Shown here one piece after another: positions 53,448 through 64,000 of a DNA stretch of 64,000 nucleotides. The translations under genes were made by a program, and so were the position numbers. The DNA is taken from positions 310,001 through 374,000 of the forward strand of contig QYAI01000006.1 in the NCBI GenBank assembly GCA_003988855.1, given 5' to 3'. The first letter of the stretch is position 1. Each line of letters starts with the position of its first letter. The notes under the pieces are model-generated. The model was not told the DNA's origin. It worked only from the letters and a program-made list of their open reading frames with translations, and made no database searches. This DNA comes from Arachnopeziza araneosa (taxonomy: Eukaryota; Ascomycota; Leotiomycetes; Helotiales; Arachnopezizaceae).

Positions 53448-56400
53448 TCACACCGAGATCTTTTGGCGCTTTGCCTCCTCTAAGATGACAACTGGCCAAT
53501 TTGTGGTGCCTGCCTTGGCGTTGTACAGTCCCTCCCCACGCAAAACAGTAAGAGAGCCATCTCGAGCACGGGTGATGGCTACATTGAGCCGACCCGACTC
53601 GCGGAGAAAGCCTGTGTTTTTTGTGACCACGAAGTCCACAAGCGTGATATCGCATCCGCCACCTTGAAAGGCATCGACAGTCTCGACGTTGATCTGGTCA
53701 AAACCTTTGCCATAATGTTTTTTTATTTAGCTCCCGCAATGCATCTCAATAGAGGAACACCTGGGACTTGTAAGTAGTAATAATGACAAAGAGATACGGT
53801 TGAAAATTTTGTACAAGGACTGCCTTCTCAATGATATTGATGATCAGAGCAGCATCCCCCAAGTTGAAGACCGACGGATCATCTTCGTTTCTCCTGCTGT
53901 CTGTAGACATTGCCTCAATATAGACTCCGGCTGAGTCAGCCAAGGTAGGAAAGGTTTCCTTGAGAAACAATTTCCACTTCTGGGTATGAGAGTGCTTTAC
54001 GAGACAATTAGAGAGTCCCGGGTGACTGATAAGTTCAGCGCCATAAAACAGCTTTGAGGGAATATCGATCAAGCCTGCTGCCGAACGACGATTGTAGAAG
54101 AGCGAGGTGCACGGCCAATGCACCTTCACGAGAGATTCTAGGATCGAAACCGTAAGTTCCTCTGTACAACCATAGTCGCTCTTTAATGTAACGATAGGTC
54201 GTAATTGTCGCTCATCTCCCAGAAGTATTCGGTGTTTTGGTCGATAGGAGGCAAACATGCTTGCGTATTCGGGTAACACCACTCTACCAGCCTCGTCAAT
54301 AATTAAATCTAGACATGGAGATTGGAAATTCCGGACGTAGAATCGTGAAGACAGAGTTGCTGGTGTTGAGACAAGGACTGAAGCCTTTCTAATCACATAC
54401 TCGAAAAGTTTCTTCTGAATCGATGCCAGTTCCTCGGAACGGCTCTTTTCTAGGACTTTGGTTTATCGTTCATGCTGCTGATGAAATTATCGAGGAGCTC
54501 GTTAAATTTCGAGGATTGTTCAAAGCGGTACTTGACATTCATCGGAACGTTTTGAAAGCGAGCAAGAGCAAGACATTGATAGCCAACAGTGGATTTCAAT
54601 GACTTGAATCTATCGTTGAGCTCTATCAACTTTATGTCACCTGAGGATTCTTGCCTGATCTCATTAAATAGACTGAAAGCTGTCAGAATCTCACGGAGGT
54701 ATTGACGAGCCTCACTCATCTCCTCGGTCTCATTTTCATCTTTCTTTTTGTCTTTATTGTTATCTTTGAGGCTGTTGACGAAAGAATCAGCCCAGTAAAT
54801 GATCCGGATCTTGCTAGACATTGCTCCTGACGTGGTGATTTGTTGCTTCCGATGAGAAGGAAGTGGACGAAGAACATATTCATTCTTCAATGCGGGATGA
54901 GTAGCGAAAGCATGAGAAATATTATCAGCTGCTACATCCGCTGGATGATTGGATGGAGCAACAACGATGGATTTCCAGGAAATTCCAGCCTCTTTCCGCG
55001 CCGAATGGTTTGCAGCGACAATTTGTGCCATGAGCCAGGTTTTGCCAGTTCCTGCAGGACCTTGAATTACGCCGAGTCCATCGGGCATTTTCTGTAAGTA
55101 TTCAATAACTCTCTGATGATCAGCATCAAGGAGGGTCCCAAGTAGATAATCGGCAGCTTCGTGGCCAAGATAATCCTCATATTGACTCGGGGTAGCATCT
55201 TTGAGACACCAAAATCTTGCTTCTTTAGCAATTCCAGCATGCAAAATCCATCCTAGCTTTGACTCCCGAGTTGAATTGGTTTGGTCAACATTGACACCAT
55301 GGTTTCGTCCAAAGTTTTGAAAAGAACCAAGGTGAAAGGCAGCCATGCCGTCAATCTGACATTTTGCTGTCAACTCGGATAGTTCGCAACAAACCTGGAC
55401 ATTAAATTTTTGAGATCTTCGATATGCATTCCACCATTTTCCCTCCGAGTCGCCTTCCAGCTTGATAGACGGGATTTTAAATTTGACATATGTTTGCTGT
55501 TCATCCCTGGAATTGGTTGTCTTGAGAGGACGTACAAATCTAAAACAAGTGGTCTTCTTATCCCAGAGCCATTTAGGTCGGGCGCATACGAAACCTCGCC
55601 ACTTCTCCCTCTTGGACTCCTTGTTGAATGAAATAGGGTCGATGGCAAGATAAACTAACTCGCCCACAGTAAAGTTCTTGTTAACTGGTGAGGAGAAAGA
55701 GATGGCGCCAAAGTATTCGAGTTGTTGGTCATCCATATCAAGAGCCCTCATTGTAGCTGGCGTATCCAAAACTTCCTGGATGTCTTCTACCTCGGCTTCA
55801 TAAATTTCAATAGCCGCAACACCCTTTCGGGTACACAGCTCTCTCACGTTTGGATATGCAATTTATGGCTGGAATTTGATCTTAGGACGATGAACTTTTG
55901 GCTGGAGCTCATCTAGGTTGTAAAAGTTAAGTGCTAGCCAGGTGGGATGTTAATCCCAACTCTTGTAAAATCGACCCACGAGGGGGCCATTGTTTTCTGG
56001 AAGCTCTGCTTCTTGAGCAATTTGTAGTCTATCCAAAGTTGTCTATAGCGTCGGGAATGTTCCATCAAGGACATAAAGTTCAAAAGTGCCGCTTGTTGCC
56101 CTGAACAATTTTCGGAATGCCTGCATAGCACGACCACAGACGGATGGGGAGATCGACGAGATATCTAGTGTATTCATGAACCCCTCGGTCACAAGGTTGT
56201 TGTTCTCCCATGATACAACTAATTTAGCGAATCTCGACCATCCTCTTGCAGAGGTATACTTAACATCACGCTTGATTTCGCTCGCAACATGAGCGTCATC
56301 GATATCTTCGTTCTTGATCTTTTCAATGTTGATTGATCCGGCACCAAATTTGATTGCCAGCTCGTGATTACCAATTAGCTGTCCTCGAAGATTGACGACT

Positions 56401-56648
56401 TTATGATCGACTGGATATTTTTCAGCTTCCTCCTTGAAATCCGGCATGCTCATTGTCAATTTTGCCCATGAAGGGGGGTCACCACCGCCAGGAAGAGTAC
56501 GGCCGACTTCAATATCGAACTTCAATTCCCCATTGAGCTTATCATTCGGTTGGAAGGAGCCAAAGCACAAAGGAATGTCGACATCCAAGCTTCGGAAGTA
56601 GCACACTAAGTTGGTGTTAGATGCGAATATGACATGCTTAGAATGCAT
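53448..56648 (-). pseudogene. SF1 (UPF1/ZNFX1-like) helicase pseudogene
   Basis: One long ancestral frame of about 1,065 codons is broken. Recognisable helicase motifs: Walker A GVIQGPAGTGKTWL, Walker B-like LIIDEAGR, motif III LLGDERQLRP, a motif V region VDAFQGGGCDITLVDF, and motif VI LNVAITRARDG. The N-terminal region is unique (LRGQLIGNHELAIKFG). Defects on the minus strand: TAG at 56043-56045, TAA at 55950-55952, TAA at 55863-55865, TGA at 53746-53748, a frameshift near 54455-54470, and a second at the A7 homopolymer (53718-53724). Frame and protein-like sequence continue through each stop. The two shifts compensate, returning to the original frame for the last 70 codons. The start is uncertain. 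Non-functional as a full-length protein, unless the assembly is wrong. Confidence 0.85.
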
Positions 56649-57753
56649 GTTGGGCTATTAGACCGAGGGATAAGAGATCAACTTACTAAAAGAACTCATT
56701 GTGCAATATTAGAGTGAGTCTCCACCGCAGTAAATCGAATACATGAAAGACGACGAATGAAAAATACAAGATCAAACCGAAATCGGCTCAGAGGTTAACC
56801 AGACGATGAGACAATTGGGGAGTCCGAGAAAAGTGAGATCTCCAAGAATACAAAATCGAATTCAAGAAACAAGGATTTGAGATGAGAGACTGCGCTGTCC
56901 GACCCTTCTTGATGAGAGATTAGAGGGTGATACCGAAGCCGGTCGAACCTTGCCGTAGACTCGCAACGCGAATAATCTGTGCAAGAACTAAAGTGAGTAA
57001 GATTTGAAATTCAACCAAGTTGATATTGAGGAATGTATCGGCGATGCGATGAAACAGGCAAGGCTCGATATTAAAGGAATAATGAATAACAAGATCACTG
57101 TACAACAACATAGAGAACTTCGAGTGAAGGTGAAATCGACGTGAATAGAATTGATATTGGGGAGGTGCTTAGATGGGAAAGGTGACGAGCTCGGAAGACA
57201 GGTCCAAGCAGAGGTGAAGGCAAAGAGAACAAGGGTCGGCAAGCTTTATGGAGTGGTGTATGAGAGAGATGGAAAGACATACCTCCGAATAAGATCAATC
57301 AAGGGAAGTCTTGAGGTCGTCAAGCTCAACCAATGTAGAGACTCTTGGACTAGTGACGTCCCAGATTCGGAGTACACGATGGAAAGAAACGAAGGAGATC
57401 GTGAGAATGAAAAACACAACGCCGGTGTTGTGGATGAGCTAGAGGAGGCTCGCTCTACATGAATTGTGGTTGGTTGTGTTGTTGTTGTAGTTATTGAAGA
57501 GGTACAGAAGACGCTCGCGAGATGTAGGGGAGCGAGAGGCGGCTCAATTTAGAGAACTTCAATTCACTCGCCGACCAAGAATCCGAATCAAATCTCGGCC
57601 TTTCTTTGCTCGTACTAAAGGTTACGTAAGACACGGGGTCGTTTCACCATTAGCTCTTCCACCGGTCTAAGAAAGTTGGTGAATAGAATTGAAGCAAATT
57701 AGATTACGCCTAATATCCTCATCCTGAGGTTATCGCTGACTGAGGTATTACTA
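56649..57753. other. intergenic region, no supported gene
   Basis: It includes upstream sequence of the helicase pseudogene and the 3' flank of the glycosyltransferase. A plus-strand frame at 57151-57462 is charged but has no domain and overlaps minus-strand frames; I do not call it. Confidence 0.4.
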
Positions 57754-59339
57754 TTAGCGAAATCCTTGGTTTAAGAGTTCAATGATCTTATCGCAGGCCT
57801 TCTTTCGACCTCCCACCTTACCAACAACCTGAGCAAGCTCCTCAGCTTTGTGTTTCATACTCATTGCTTCAGCGCTACTACCTACGACTCTGAACAAGGA
57901 CTGTGAGAGTTCATGGGCTTCGACTCCGGGTGAAGCGGTGCGACTGCCGTAGACTCCAATTCCGAGGTATTCTACACGGTTTGCAAAGTCTATGGTGTCT
58001 AGCCAACACGGGAGGACGACTTGCGGCACACCGGCACTACTTTTATCAGTCTAGGCAACTCTAATGTGGAACAGATTTAATGAACCTTAATGACTCATGA
58101 AATGAATTAGAGCCTCCATGATGTACGAAACAAACTACATGGCCGCTCTCTAAGATCGAAAGGGGGTCCACAGAGAGCCATTCCAGAACTCTAACCCTTC
58201 CACGATCTATCTCTGATGACAGAGGCTTTAGTGACTCTTTAGTCACTACAGCTCCATTCTCTTTACCGCCAGCTGTGACGGCCACACCGCCAGAAGTCTT
58301 CATTTTCCAGAGTACCTGAAGTTCCGGGTTACTGTCAAGGAGAGTTTTTAACGCCTTCGAAAATTCCAGAGCTTGTTCATGATCCATACGAATGTGTGAG
58401 CCAAGGTTGATAAGTACTGTTGGTCCACGTCGAAGCCAAGACAGCAGCTCGGGATCTTGCTCAGATACCGAGCTCCATGGAAGAAGTATTGGTCCGCAAG
58501 GCGTGATGTTAGAGGGAATGTAACACGGGAAGTCTGTTTCCGGAACCGATGGTAAAAGGTACTCATTCTCTTGATCCCAGATGTTGAAGGCAGGGGGTAA
58601 AGTCGCTAGGTTTTGTGACTTGCGGAACTTCATTAGAGCTTTGATCTTAGGATGGCGGAGCAGAATCCAGAGAGCCATAACCTTGAGGTAGACGTTGGTG
58701 AGTACGAGTCTCCATGGTACAGGGTATATAAATCCCGAAGAGATTCTAACCCTATTAGCGAGCTAGTAGGTATAGGTTTGAAGATACTTACGCTGGATAT
58801 CGACAAATCTGTCTGAGGGCGGGCTGTTGTTTCCGCAAGATCTCGAGAAACGTATTTGGACTCAATACAACATATCTCCTCGGCAGATTTTTACAAGCAT
58901 CGAGTCCTTGGCTCATCAGAGGGTCTGAGACAATGAGATCTGGATCAATAGAACGAATGATTTCTAAACAGCCCTGGTAGCCAGCGATGTAGTCCTGGTC
59001 ATCCACACAGGTTGCCATTGCTGGAAGTGTGATTCTGTACGTATCCAAAGCCCCTTGGACGCCTGGCTTAAAAGGACCAATATCCTTAGCATTTTCAAGA
59101 GCCTCGAGCTGAGAAGGACCAGGAACCAAATGAAATATTGCCGGAGCCTTCAAATCGGGAATCATGGCATTGAAGCTCTTCATCCGCTTTTCCAGGGGGC
59201 TGAAGGATGCGATATGAACCTCATAATGTTGCTTCAAGAGTAACTCATATGCCGTCGCAAGAATGACGTTGGCTTGGCCATACTCGCTGTTCGTGAAGAA
59301 CAAAATCTTCTTGGTTTTCGTCTTTACAACCGTCGACAT
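57754..59339 (-). CDS. UDP-glycosyltransferase, GT1 family
   Basis: Three exons, 59339-58792, 58751-58086 and 58039-57754, with short introns of 40 and 46 nt, giving 499 residues. The start MSTVVKTKTKKILFFTNSEYGQANV fits the GT-B N-domain (the GHxNP-type sugar-acceptor loop appears as YGQANV). The donor-binding C-domain shows TVLINLGSH, an acidic/hydrophobic VRVLEWLSVDPLSIL, and FVHHGGSNSFHESL, the core of the UGT signature HxGxxS. It continues SAGVPQVVLPCWLDTIDFANRVEYLGIGV across the last splice. The enzyme would transfer a sugar from a UDP-sugar to a lipophilic acceptor; sugar and acceptor unknown. No C-terminal membrane anchor. The upstream methionine at 59378 adds a segment that looks like leader. 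Confidence 0.88.
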
Positions 59340-59905
59340 CGCGATGCCACACCTGAGAAAGAAAGGAAGAGCTCGCACGAGATTATATTGTCACATTGTG
59401 CTGCCATTTCTGGAATGGTCAAGTTATGATGATCGACAGTGGATATTGTTTATTAGCTGTCAACATCCATTCTGAGGCGGGTACTGCGATACCACCTACC
59501 TCGGTGAATGTAGACATCCTTAACAGGACGAGGGTCGAGTTTCCATCTTGTTCGATGTCCTTAATTTTTGAGTGCTTGCTACCTATCTTCGAGCTTTGTA
59601 TCGTAGTGCGAGAGCTACCGAGGGGCCTGGGACAAAAGCGGGAGCTCACAGACCAGGACAGCTCCTTCATTCTCTATCATACGGGGGGTCCTTCCCGATC
59701 GAGACCCATCATAGGCGATCTTGTCTTAGCTACAATAACATGTGACCTGAGACTAAGACCCCCTAGGTAAATTTGATACGCAGTCTTATCGTCGTTTAGT
59801 CTGAAGTTGGACATCACGCGCTTCTCTTATGGAATGTGAAGGGTTTATGAAGATCATTTCAATCATTGCAGTATTATACATTAATCATCATCCACCAAAA
59901 TGGCT
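59340..59905. other. intergenic region, no supported gene
   Basis: It carries the glycosyltransferase promoter and the 3' UTR of the phosphatase. Overlapping frames (59396-59770) have no domain. Confidence 0.4.
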
Positions 59906-61458
59906 TTATTGAACAGTGAATTGCTGAGTATGCGCCTTATACAAAACCGAAGTGTCAAGAATAGCTCCGGTAGAAGACCGAATAAAATCGACCTGTAGAT
60001 GACTTTTATCTTTCAGACTGATGGTCGCATAGCTGAAATCATCAGCATACGCAAAAACATTCGTCGAGTAATTAGCTCCAACTGCTGACAGGCCTTCGAT
60101 ATTGCCCGGTCCGCCTGCAATGATATAAGCAGGCGCCTTTGGATTGTTCAAGCCTGCAGGATCGGCAACGTTGTTGAAGACGGGCAGGAATCTCTGGGAA
60201 TTGTGAACGTGGCCCATCACAACCAAGTCGACACCGTACTTGTAAATCAGACCTTCAAAAGCAGTCTGACATGGTGTGCAGATGTTGTCGCTACCGCCAG
60301 TCGAGTACCAAGGACGATGACCGCCGACAATTAGCCAAGGCGTCACAGTACGATCGACTGACGCAAGATCAGCTTCCAGGAATTGGATTTGCTGGTTTGG
60401 AGCACCGAAAGGGCCGCCATCCAACCCAGCACTTCCCCCTGGTCCATCAGGTGCATCGGTAAAATCGGTCTCAGTATCGAACATGACAATGTGGGCCATG
60501 CCGTACTCAAAAGAATACCAGAAAGGTGGGTTGGACAACACCTTGGCCTTATTTGCATTGATCTTCGCCGTACTGTTTGTGGATGTGGATGCGAAAGCAG
60601 TTGGCATCGTCTGTCCAAATCTGTTCATAAAGTCGGTAAAGTTCTTCTGGCCGGCAGGGCAAAGAAAAGTGGTGTAATCAAGTTCTTCACAATCAGCTTC
60701 ATGGTTTCCAGGACTCGCCATATACGCTTTACGGCCCGCGATGGGAGCTAGTTGGTCATAGAATTGCTCCAAGATGGCTTCATAAGCATTCTTACCATCC
60801 AGGATATTATGCGGCTTCTCATACCAATCGTCGGCATAAGCGAAATCACCTGGATGAATGACAAATTCGTAGTCGTTGATGTTTTCTGCAAGACGAGCAA
60901 TGGTTGTGTGGTTAAGTGACGGGTCAATGGTTGGTATGATATCTCTCTTAGTGTTGTCCATCTGGATGGTGAAGCCATCTGCCCCGTAGACACCCAAATC
61001 GATGACAGCACTCATGGTGAAGGGCGTTGTGTCACCAGCTATACGGGGGCTAAAGAAGTGCTCGACGCTGGAATTTGTGGATACTATCTTATAATAATAA
61101 GTGGTGGCAGCGGTCAGGCTGGTAAGTGTGACTGCATTAGAATAGGTTCGGGAAGAAGGATAGGTGACTGATGAAGTCGAACAGATTTGCGAAGTAAGGC
61201 TGGTAGCCGAGGTGCCATATTGAACACACGGCTTTGCAATCTTCTCGTATGTATTCCAGCCAATAGAGATGGCTATCTTACATCAACATGGAGTTTCATC
61301 CGATCTTTGGAGAGAATCTTACCATTTGCGCCAGCAATAGCAATTCGTTGTTGGACAGGCGTAGTCAAGTCAGCTGGAATCGGCGGGTAATTGGCGCCAG
61401 CTAGAACACAAGCAGCCAGGACAGGAAGCCCTTTGATATAGGTGAAGACAGAATCCAT
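59906..61458 (-). CDS. secreted purple acid phosphatase
   Basis: Two exons, 61458-61323 and 61272-59906 (50-nt intron), giving 500 residues. A signal peptide (hydrophobic LPVLAACVLAGANYP near residues 10-25) directs secretion. A fibronectin-III-like N-domain (ISIGWNTYEK, AATTYYYKIVSTN) precedes the metallophosphatase domain. The metal-ligand motifs are in order: DLGVYG, HPGDFAYADDWY, SPGNHEADCEE, VGGHRPWYST and MGHVHNSQRF. The GDFAYAD form supplies the tyrosine ligand of the purple Fe(III) site. Several NxT/NxS sequons (HNHTT-like NHTT, KNFTD) fit an extracellular glycoprotein. It releases phosphate from organic monoesters at acidic pH. A TATATATATA element lies 83 nt upstream. Confidence 0.93.
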
Positions 61459-62476
61459 AATGCGGGACTTTGGGTAGTCTACCTTTTAGAGAGGAATCAA
61501 GAAGCAAGTACACAACGAACACGGATCTTGACAGCCATCATATATATATACTCTTCTCCTATTTAGTCTGGGATAAGTAGAATGAGGTAGGTGGTTGACA
61601 ACGCAATACACGTGCGTCAGGAGTTCTGCAGGAACGGCACCGATGCTACCTGTCTGCACTCTACTCGTGGGATAACGATTGGGCGGTAGCAAGCAAGCTG
61701 AGAGGGAGGACATGATCCGAATTCAAGATCTGCGAAATCTGCCATCCTTGCCCGGCTCTCGTACCTAGAACAGCAGGCGTCATTGGCGATCTGCAAAGAT
61801 CGATGCAAAGAGCAAGCCTCCCACGTTGGAGTCGCTAAAAGTTGGCTAAATAAGGATTCGCACCAGCCTCTTCTGCGACGTTGATTTGCTATTTGAGGCA
61901 ACCGGACTGACCGGCGAAGAGAGCGTTTTCAGAAGGGCGAAAAAGCTTGATCTTGGTCATGCTTCGCTCCTCCAACCATAGTTGTTGCATGAAGAGACGG
62001 TCCTACCACATGGTGGGGACGGAGTGGTCCTTTGAGATGCATCCAGAAGGTTGTCTCGAATGGCCGGCCAGGCTTTTAAACATGAGCCTCGGCAAAAGCC
62101 AAAGCACGTGGAAGACGGTCGGGTCACGTGTACTAAAGATGGAGTTTCATGCTTCTCAGGACTTGGGACATGGAAATAAAATGGATAGTCAACTAAATGA
62201 ACATGCAACACTTGCAGCCCACTCTGTCCCACCACATTCTCTCTAACCTCATTTTGGTCCAAACCAGGCAAGTGGGGTGGTACAAAGCCCCACCATCTCT
62301 TTTGTTTCCTCACGCCTATTACTAACAATCTCACGTAGCTCAAAATATGAAAGCCATCTGAATTCCTGCATCACAAACTGTGCGCGGTCCATCTGTGCAC
62401 CAACACCTACCTAAAACCAGCTCTACGTAACTACTCCAGCAAGCCTCCATCTTCTTTCAGATCAGCATCAGCCACC
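61459..62476. other. divergent promoter region of the phosphatase and the SMP-30-like gene
   Basis: About 1 kb between opposed start codons. Two CACGTG (E-box/Pho4-type) sites occur, at 62105-62110 (CAAAGCACGTGGAAG, carrying the GCACGTGG Pho4-like context) with a near copy TCACGTGT at 62126-62133. In yeast Pho4 binds CACGTG in phosphatase promoters; relevance here is inference, and the sites are about 650 bp from the phosphatase start. No supported gene. Confidence 0.45.
61541..61550 (-). promoter_or_regulatory. TATATATATA element of the purple acid phosphatase promoter
   Basis: A TATA-like run 83 nt before the minus-strand ATG at 61458, within the usual distance for a fungal TATA box. Confidence 0.5.
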
Positions 62477-63643
62477 ATGACAACCTCTCAAGTCCCATCC
62501 ATCTCCGGCGGCTCAGCATGGCACAAATCCCCGCAAGGAAAGATGATTCTCGGAGAGAGTCCTCTGTACCGCTCTTCAGACAACACACTTCACTGGGTTG
62601 ATTGCCTCAAAGTGCCTCCAGAGCTCCACATTCTCACCATCTCCACCGGCTCTGTCCGAATTCTCCCACTCACGGAAAGCGTCTCTGTGATCCACTTCCG
62701 AGCCGGACACAAAACCGGTTACATCTGTGCTTACTACGCGGGAATTGCGTTCCTAGACGAGGAGACTGGAAAGCTAGAGGTGTTGAAAGAGATTATCCCA
62801 GATGAGGAGAGAGGGCAGAGGCGGTTTAATGATGGCGGCGTGGATTCGAAAGGTAGGTTTTGGGCGGCGGAGATTGATATCCCGGCGCTGAGGTTTGGAG
62901 CGGGGAAGTTGCCGAGTAGTTATGGCAGCGGGAAGGGGAGGCTGTGGAGATATGATCCGGATGGGAGTTTGAGAAAGGTGGAATTAGGAGACAATGAGTT
63001 TGGAGTCGTTTGTGGGAATGGGGTGAAGTGGAGTTTGGATGATAAAATTTGTGAGTCCTTCGCATATTCCCGTGGTACTCAACAGGGTAAACAAGCTAAT
63101 AAGGTATCAACAGTCTACCTGAATGATTCGGTTGATCAAAAGACATACGCTTTGGATTTTGACCTCGAGAGTGGGACCTTGAGTAACCGGAGAGTGCTTA
63201 TTGATTTCACAGGCTCAGAAGGTGAACCGGATGGAATGGTCATGGAGTAAGTCTTCACATCTGAACAAGATCAGCTCATAAAAAAACAAGCTAACAATAT
63301 CCCCAGCAAAGAAGGAAATCTCTGGATGTCAGTCTACGGTACCAATCGCCTGAGTAAGTGCTTCCTGAATATGCATCCCTAGGTAGATGACATCTCGGTG
63401 AAACAGCGCTGATCAAGAACAGTGCAATTCGACGCCCAAGGCACAAAACTCAAAGAGATAGTCTTCCCTGGGAAGAAACTAACGTGTCCTACCTGGGGTG
63501 GTGAAGATTTCAATACGCTATTCATCACCTCGGCCAGTGATGGGAGTCCGGAGGTAGAAGGAGGAGATGAGGGAGGGCAGGTGTTTTCTTATAAAGTCGA
63601 GGAAGGTCAAGGGGGAAGTCCGAAGTTTGAGTTTGCTGGTTGA
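62477..63643 (+). CDS. SMP-30/gluconolactonase/LRE-like protein (regucalcin family)
   Basis: Four exons, 62477-63050, 63114-63246, 63307-63353 and 63423-63643, giving 324 residues, normal for the family. Beta-propeller landmarks: LGESPLYRSSDNTLHWVDC (the ESP metal-ligand motif near residue 29), FNDGGVDSKGRFWAAEI (the N-D-G ligand loop and GRFW), VVCGNGVKWSLDDKI and, after the splice, FYLNDSVDQKTYALD (family: Y-x-T/N-D), then EPDGMVMDKEGNLWMSVYG and PTWGGEDFNTLFITSA. The family hydrolyses sugar lactones with a divalent metal; here this is inferred. The 63-nt first intron is stop-free in frame, so a retained form would add 21 residues. No signal peptide. Confidence 0.9.
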
Positions 63644-64000
63644 AGCGAGCTCCTAATTTATTATCGTTATAGAGCTGGTAGACTCATGCATTTCAGTGAC
63701 ACGATGGGTTAATATGGAAAGCCCTGTTGAAGTAACAACAAAATCACTAAGCCATGTCAATAACCAAGTCTCAGGACATATTTCTCGTTCATCATGCGCA
63801 AACTCTAAATTACATGTCCCAAGAAGAGGATATCTTTTTTGTGAAATAACAATCCCAATCAATTGGGGACAAGCAGGAAAGTCTACTCATCCCCGAAACA
63901 CACCGACGCCAATCTCCGAGGAGCAGTTCCCATGCGACCGAGATCCCACTAGTACAAGAAAAGAGCGAGAGCTCTCAATAATTTGGGTGGCCGAATAATA
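63644..64000. other. 3' flank of the SMP-30-like gene to the window end
   Basis: Non-coding by inspection; opposite-strand frames overlap without recognisable domains. Probably 3' UTR and the start of the next intergenic region. Confidence 0.4.

Noticed and set aside
54391..54470. An intron explaining the frame change in the helicase
   Set aside because: No donor with a usable GT precedes the TAG-ended stretch closely, and protein-like sequence is continuous on both sides, so a 1-nt indel is simpler.

Overview
The window is about 64 kb of a filamentous ascomycete (Pezizomycotina) chromosome. The evidence is many short spliceosomal introns (mostly 40-150 nt, GTRNGT donors, CTRAC-like branch sites, YAG acceptors), a PSTAIRE CDK1 with an internal insert, an acuK-type gluconeogenesis regulator, and typical fungal enzyme families (acetamidase-like amidase, DHA1 MFS transporter, flavin monooxygenase, secreted purple acid phosphatase). 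Placement in or near Leotiomycetes is only an impression. Exon boundaries below were derived by hand from splice signals and reading-frame phase, and in every intact multi-exon gene the phases close.

Layout. 1-7.6 kb: 3' end of a coiled-coil/disordered protein, a fungal SLATT two-helix membrane protein, a 7-exon amidase, then ALKBH1 and CDK1 diverging from one 0.43 kb promoter. 8-20 kb: a 56-codon single-pass membrane microprotein, riboflavin kinase (FMN1), the acuK/ERT1-like Zn2Cys6-PAS regulator with an 18-nt last exon, an 8-exon DHA1 MFS transporter, and an orphan polytopic membrane protein. 20.8-34.3 kb: an HSL-type esterase whose start codon abuts an 8 x 12 bp minisatellite, a probable pseudokinase, a PNPOx/FNR-like fusion flavoprotein, an overlooked secreted 6-cysteine protein with a GC-AG intron, an NTF2-like/flavin monooxygenase, and a ketopantoate-reductase-like protein with a very long disordered tail. 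34.3-39.0 kb holds no gene I can support. 39-41.8 kb: the RNA helicase SUB2 and the RNase P subunit RPR2/RPP21, divergently arranged.

42-57 kb is more accessory in character: an orphan F-box protein, an AT-rich gap, an M20 peptidase pseudogene with two stops and two frameshifts, an intact isoaspartyl peptidase/asparaginase, a tiny 3-exon acidic protein, a short-chain dehydrogenase, and a large SF1 (UPF1-like) helicase pseudogene with four nonsense codons and two frameshifts. All six nonsense codons in the two pseudogenes can be explained by C-to-T changes, which resembles RIP but is not proof of it. 57.7-64 kb: a GT1 UDP-glycosyltransferase, a secreted purple acid phosphatase and an SMP-30/gluconolactonase-like protein.

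No operon-like pathway cluster is evident. Housekeeping genes (CDK1, ALKBH1, FMN1, SUB2, RPR2) are interspersed with accessory enzymes. No tRNA, rRNA, CRISPR array or intact transposon was recognised.
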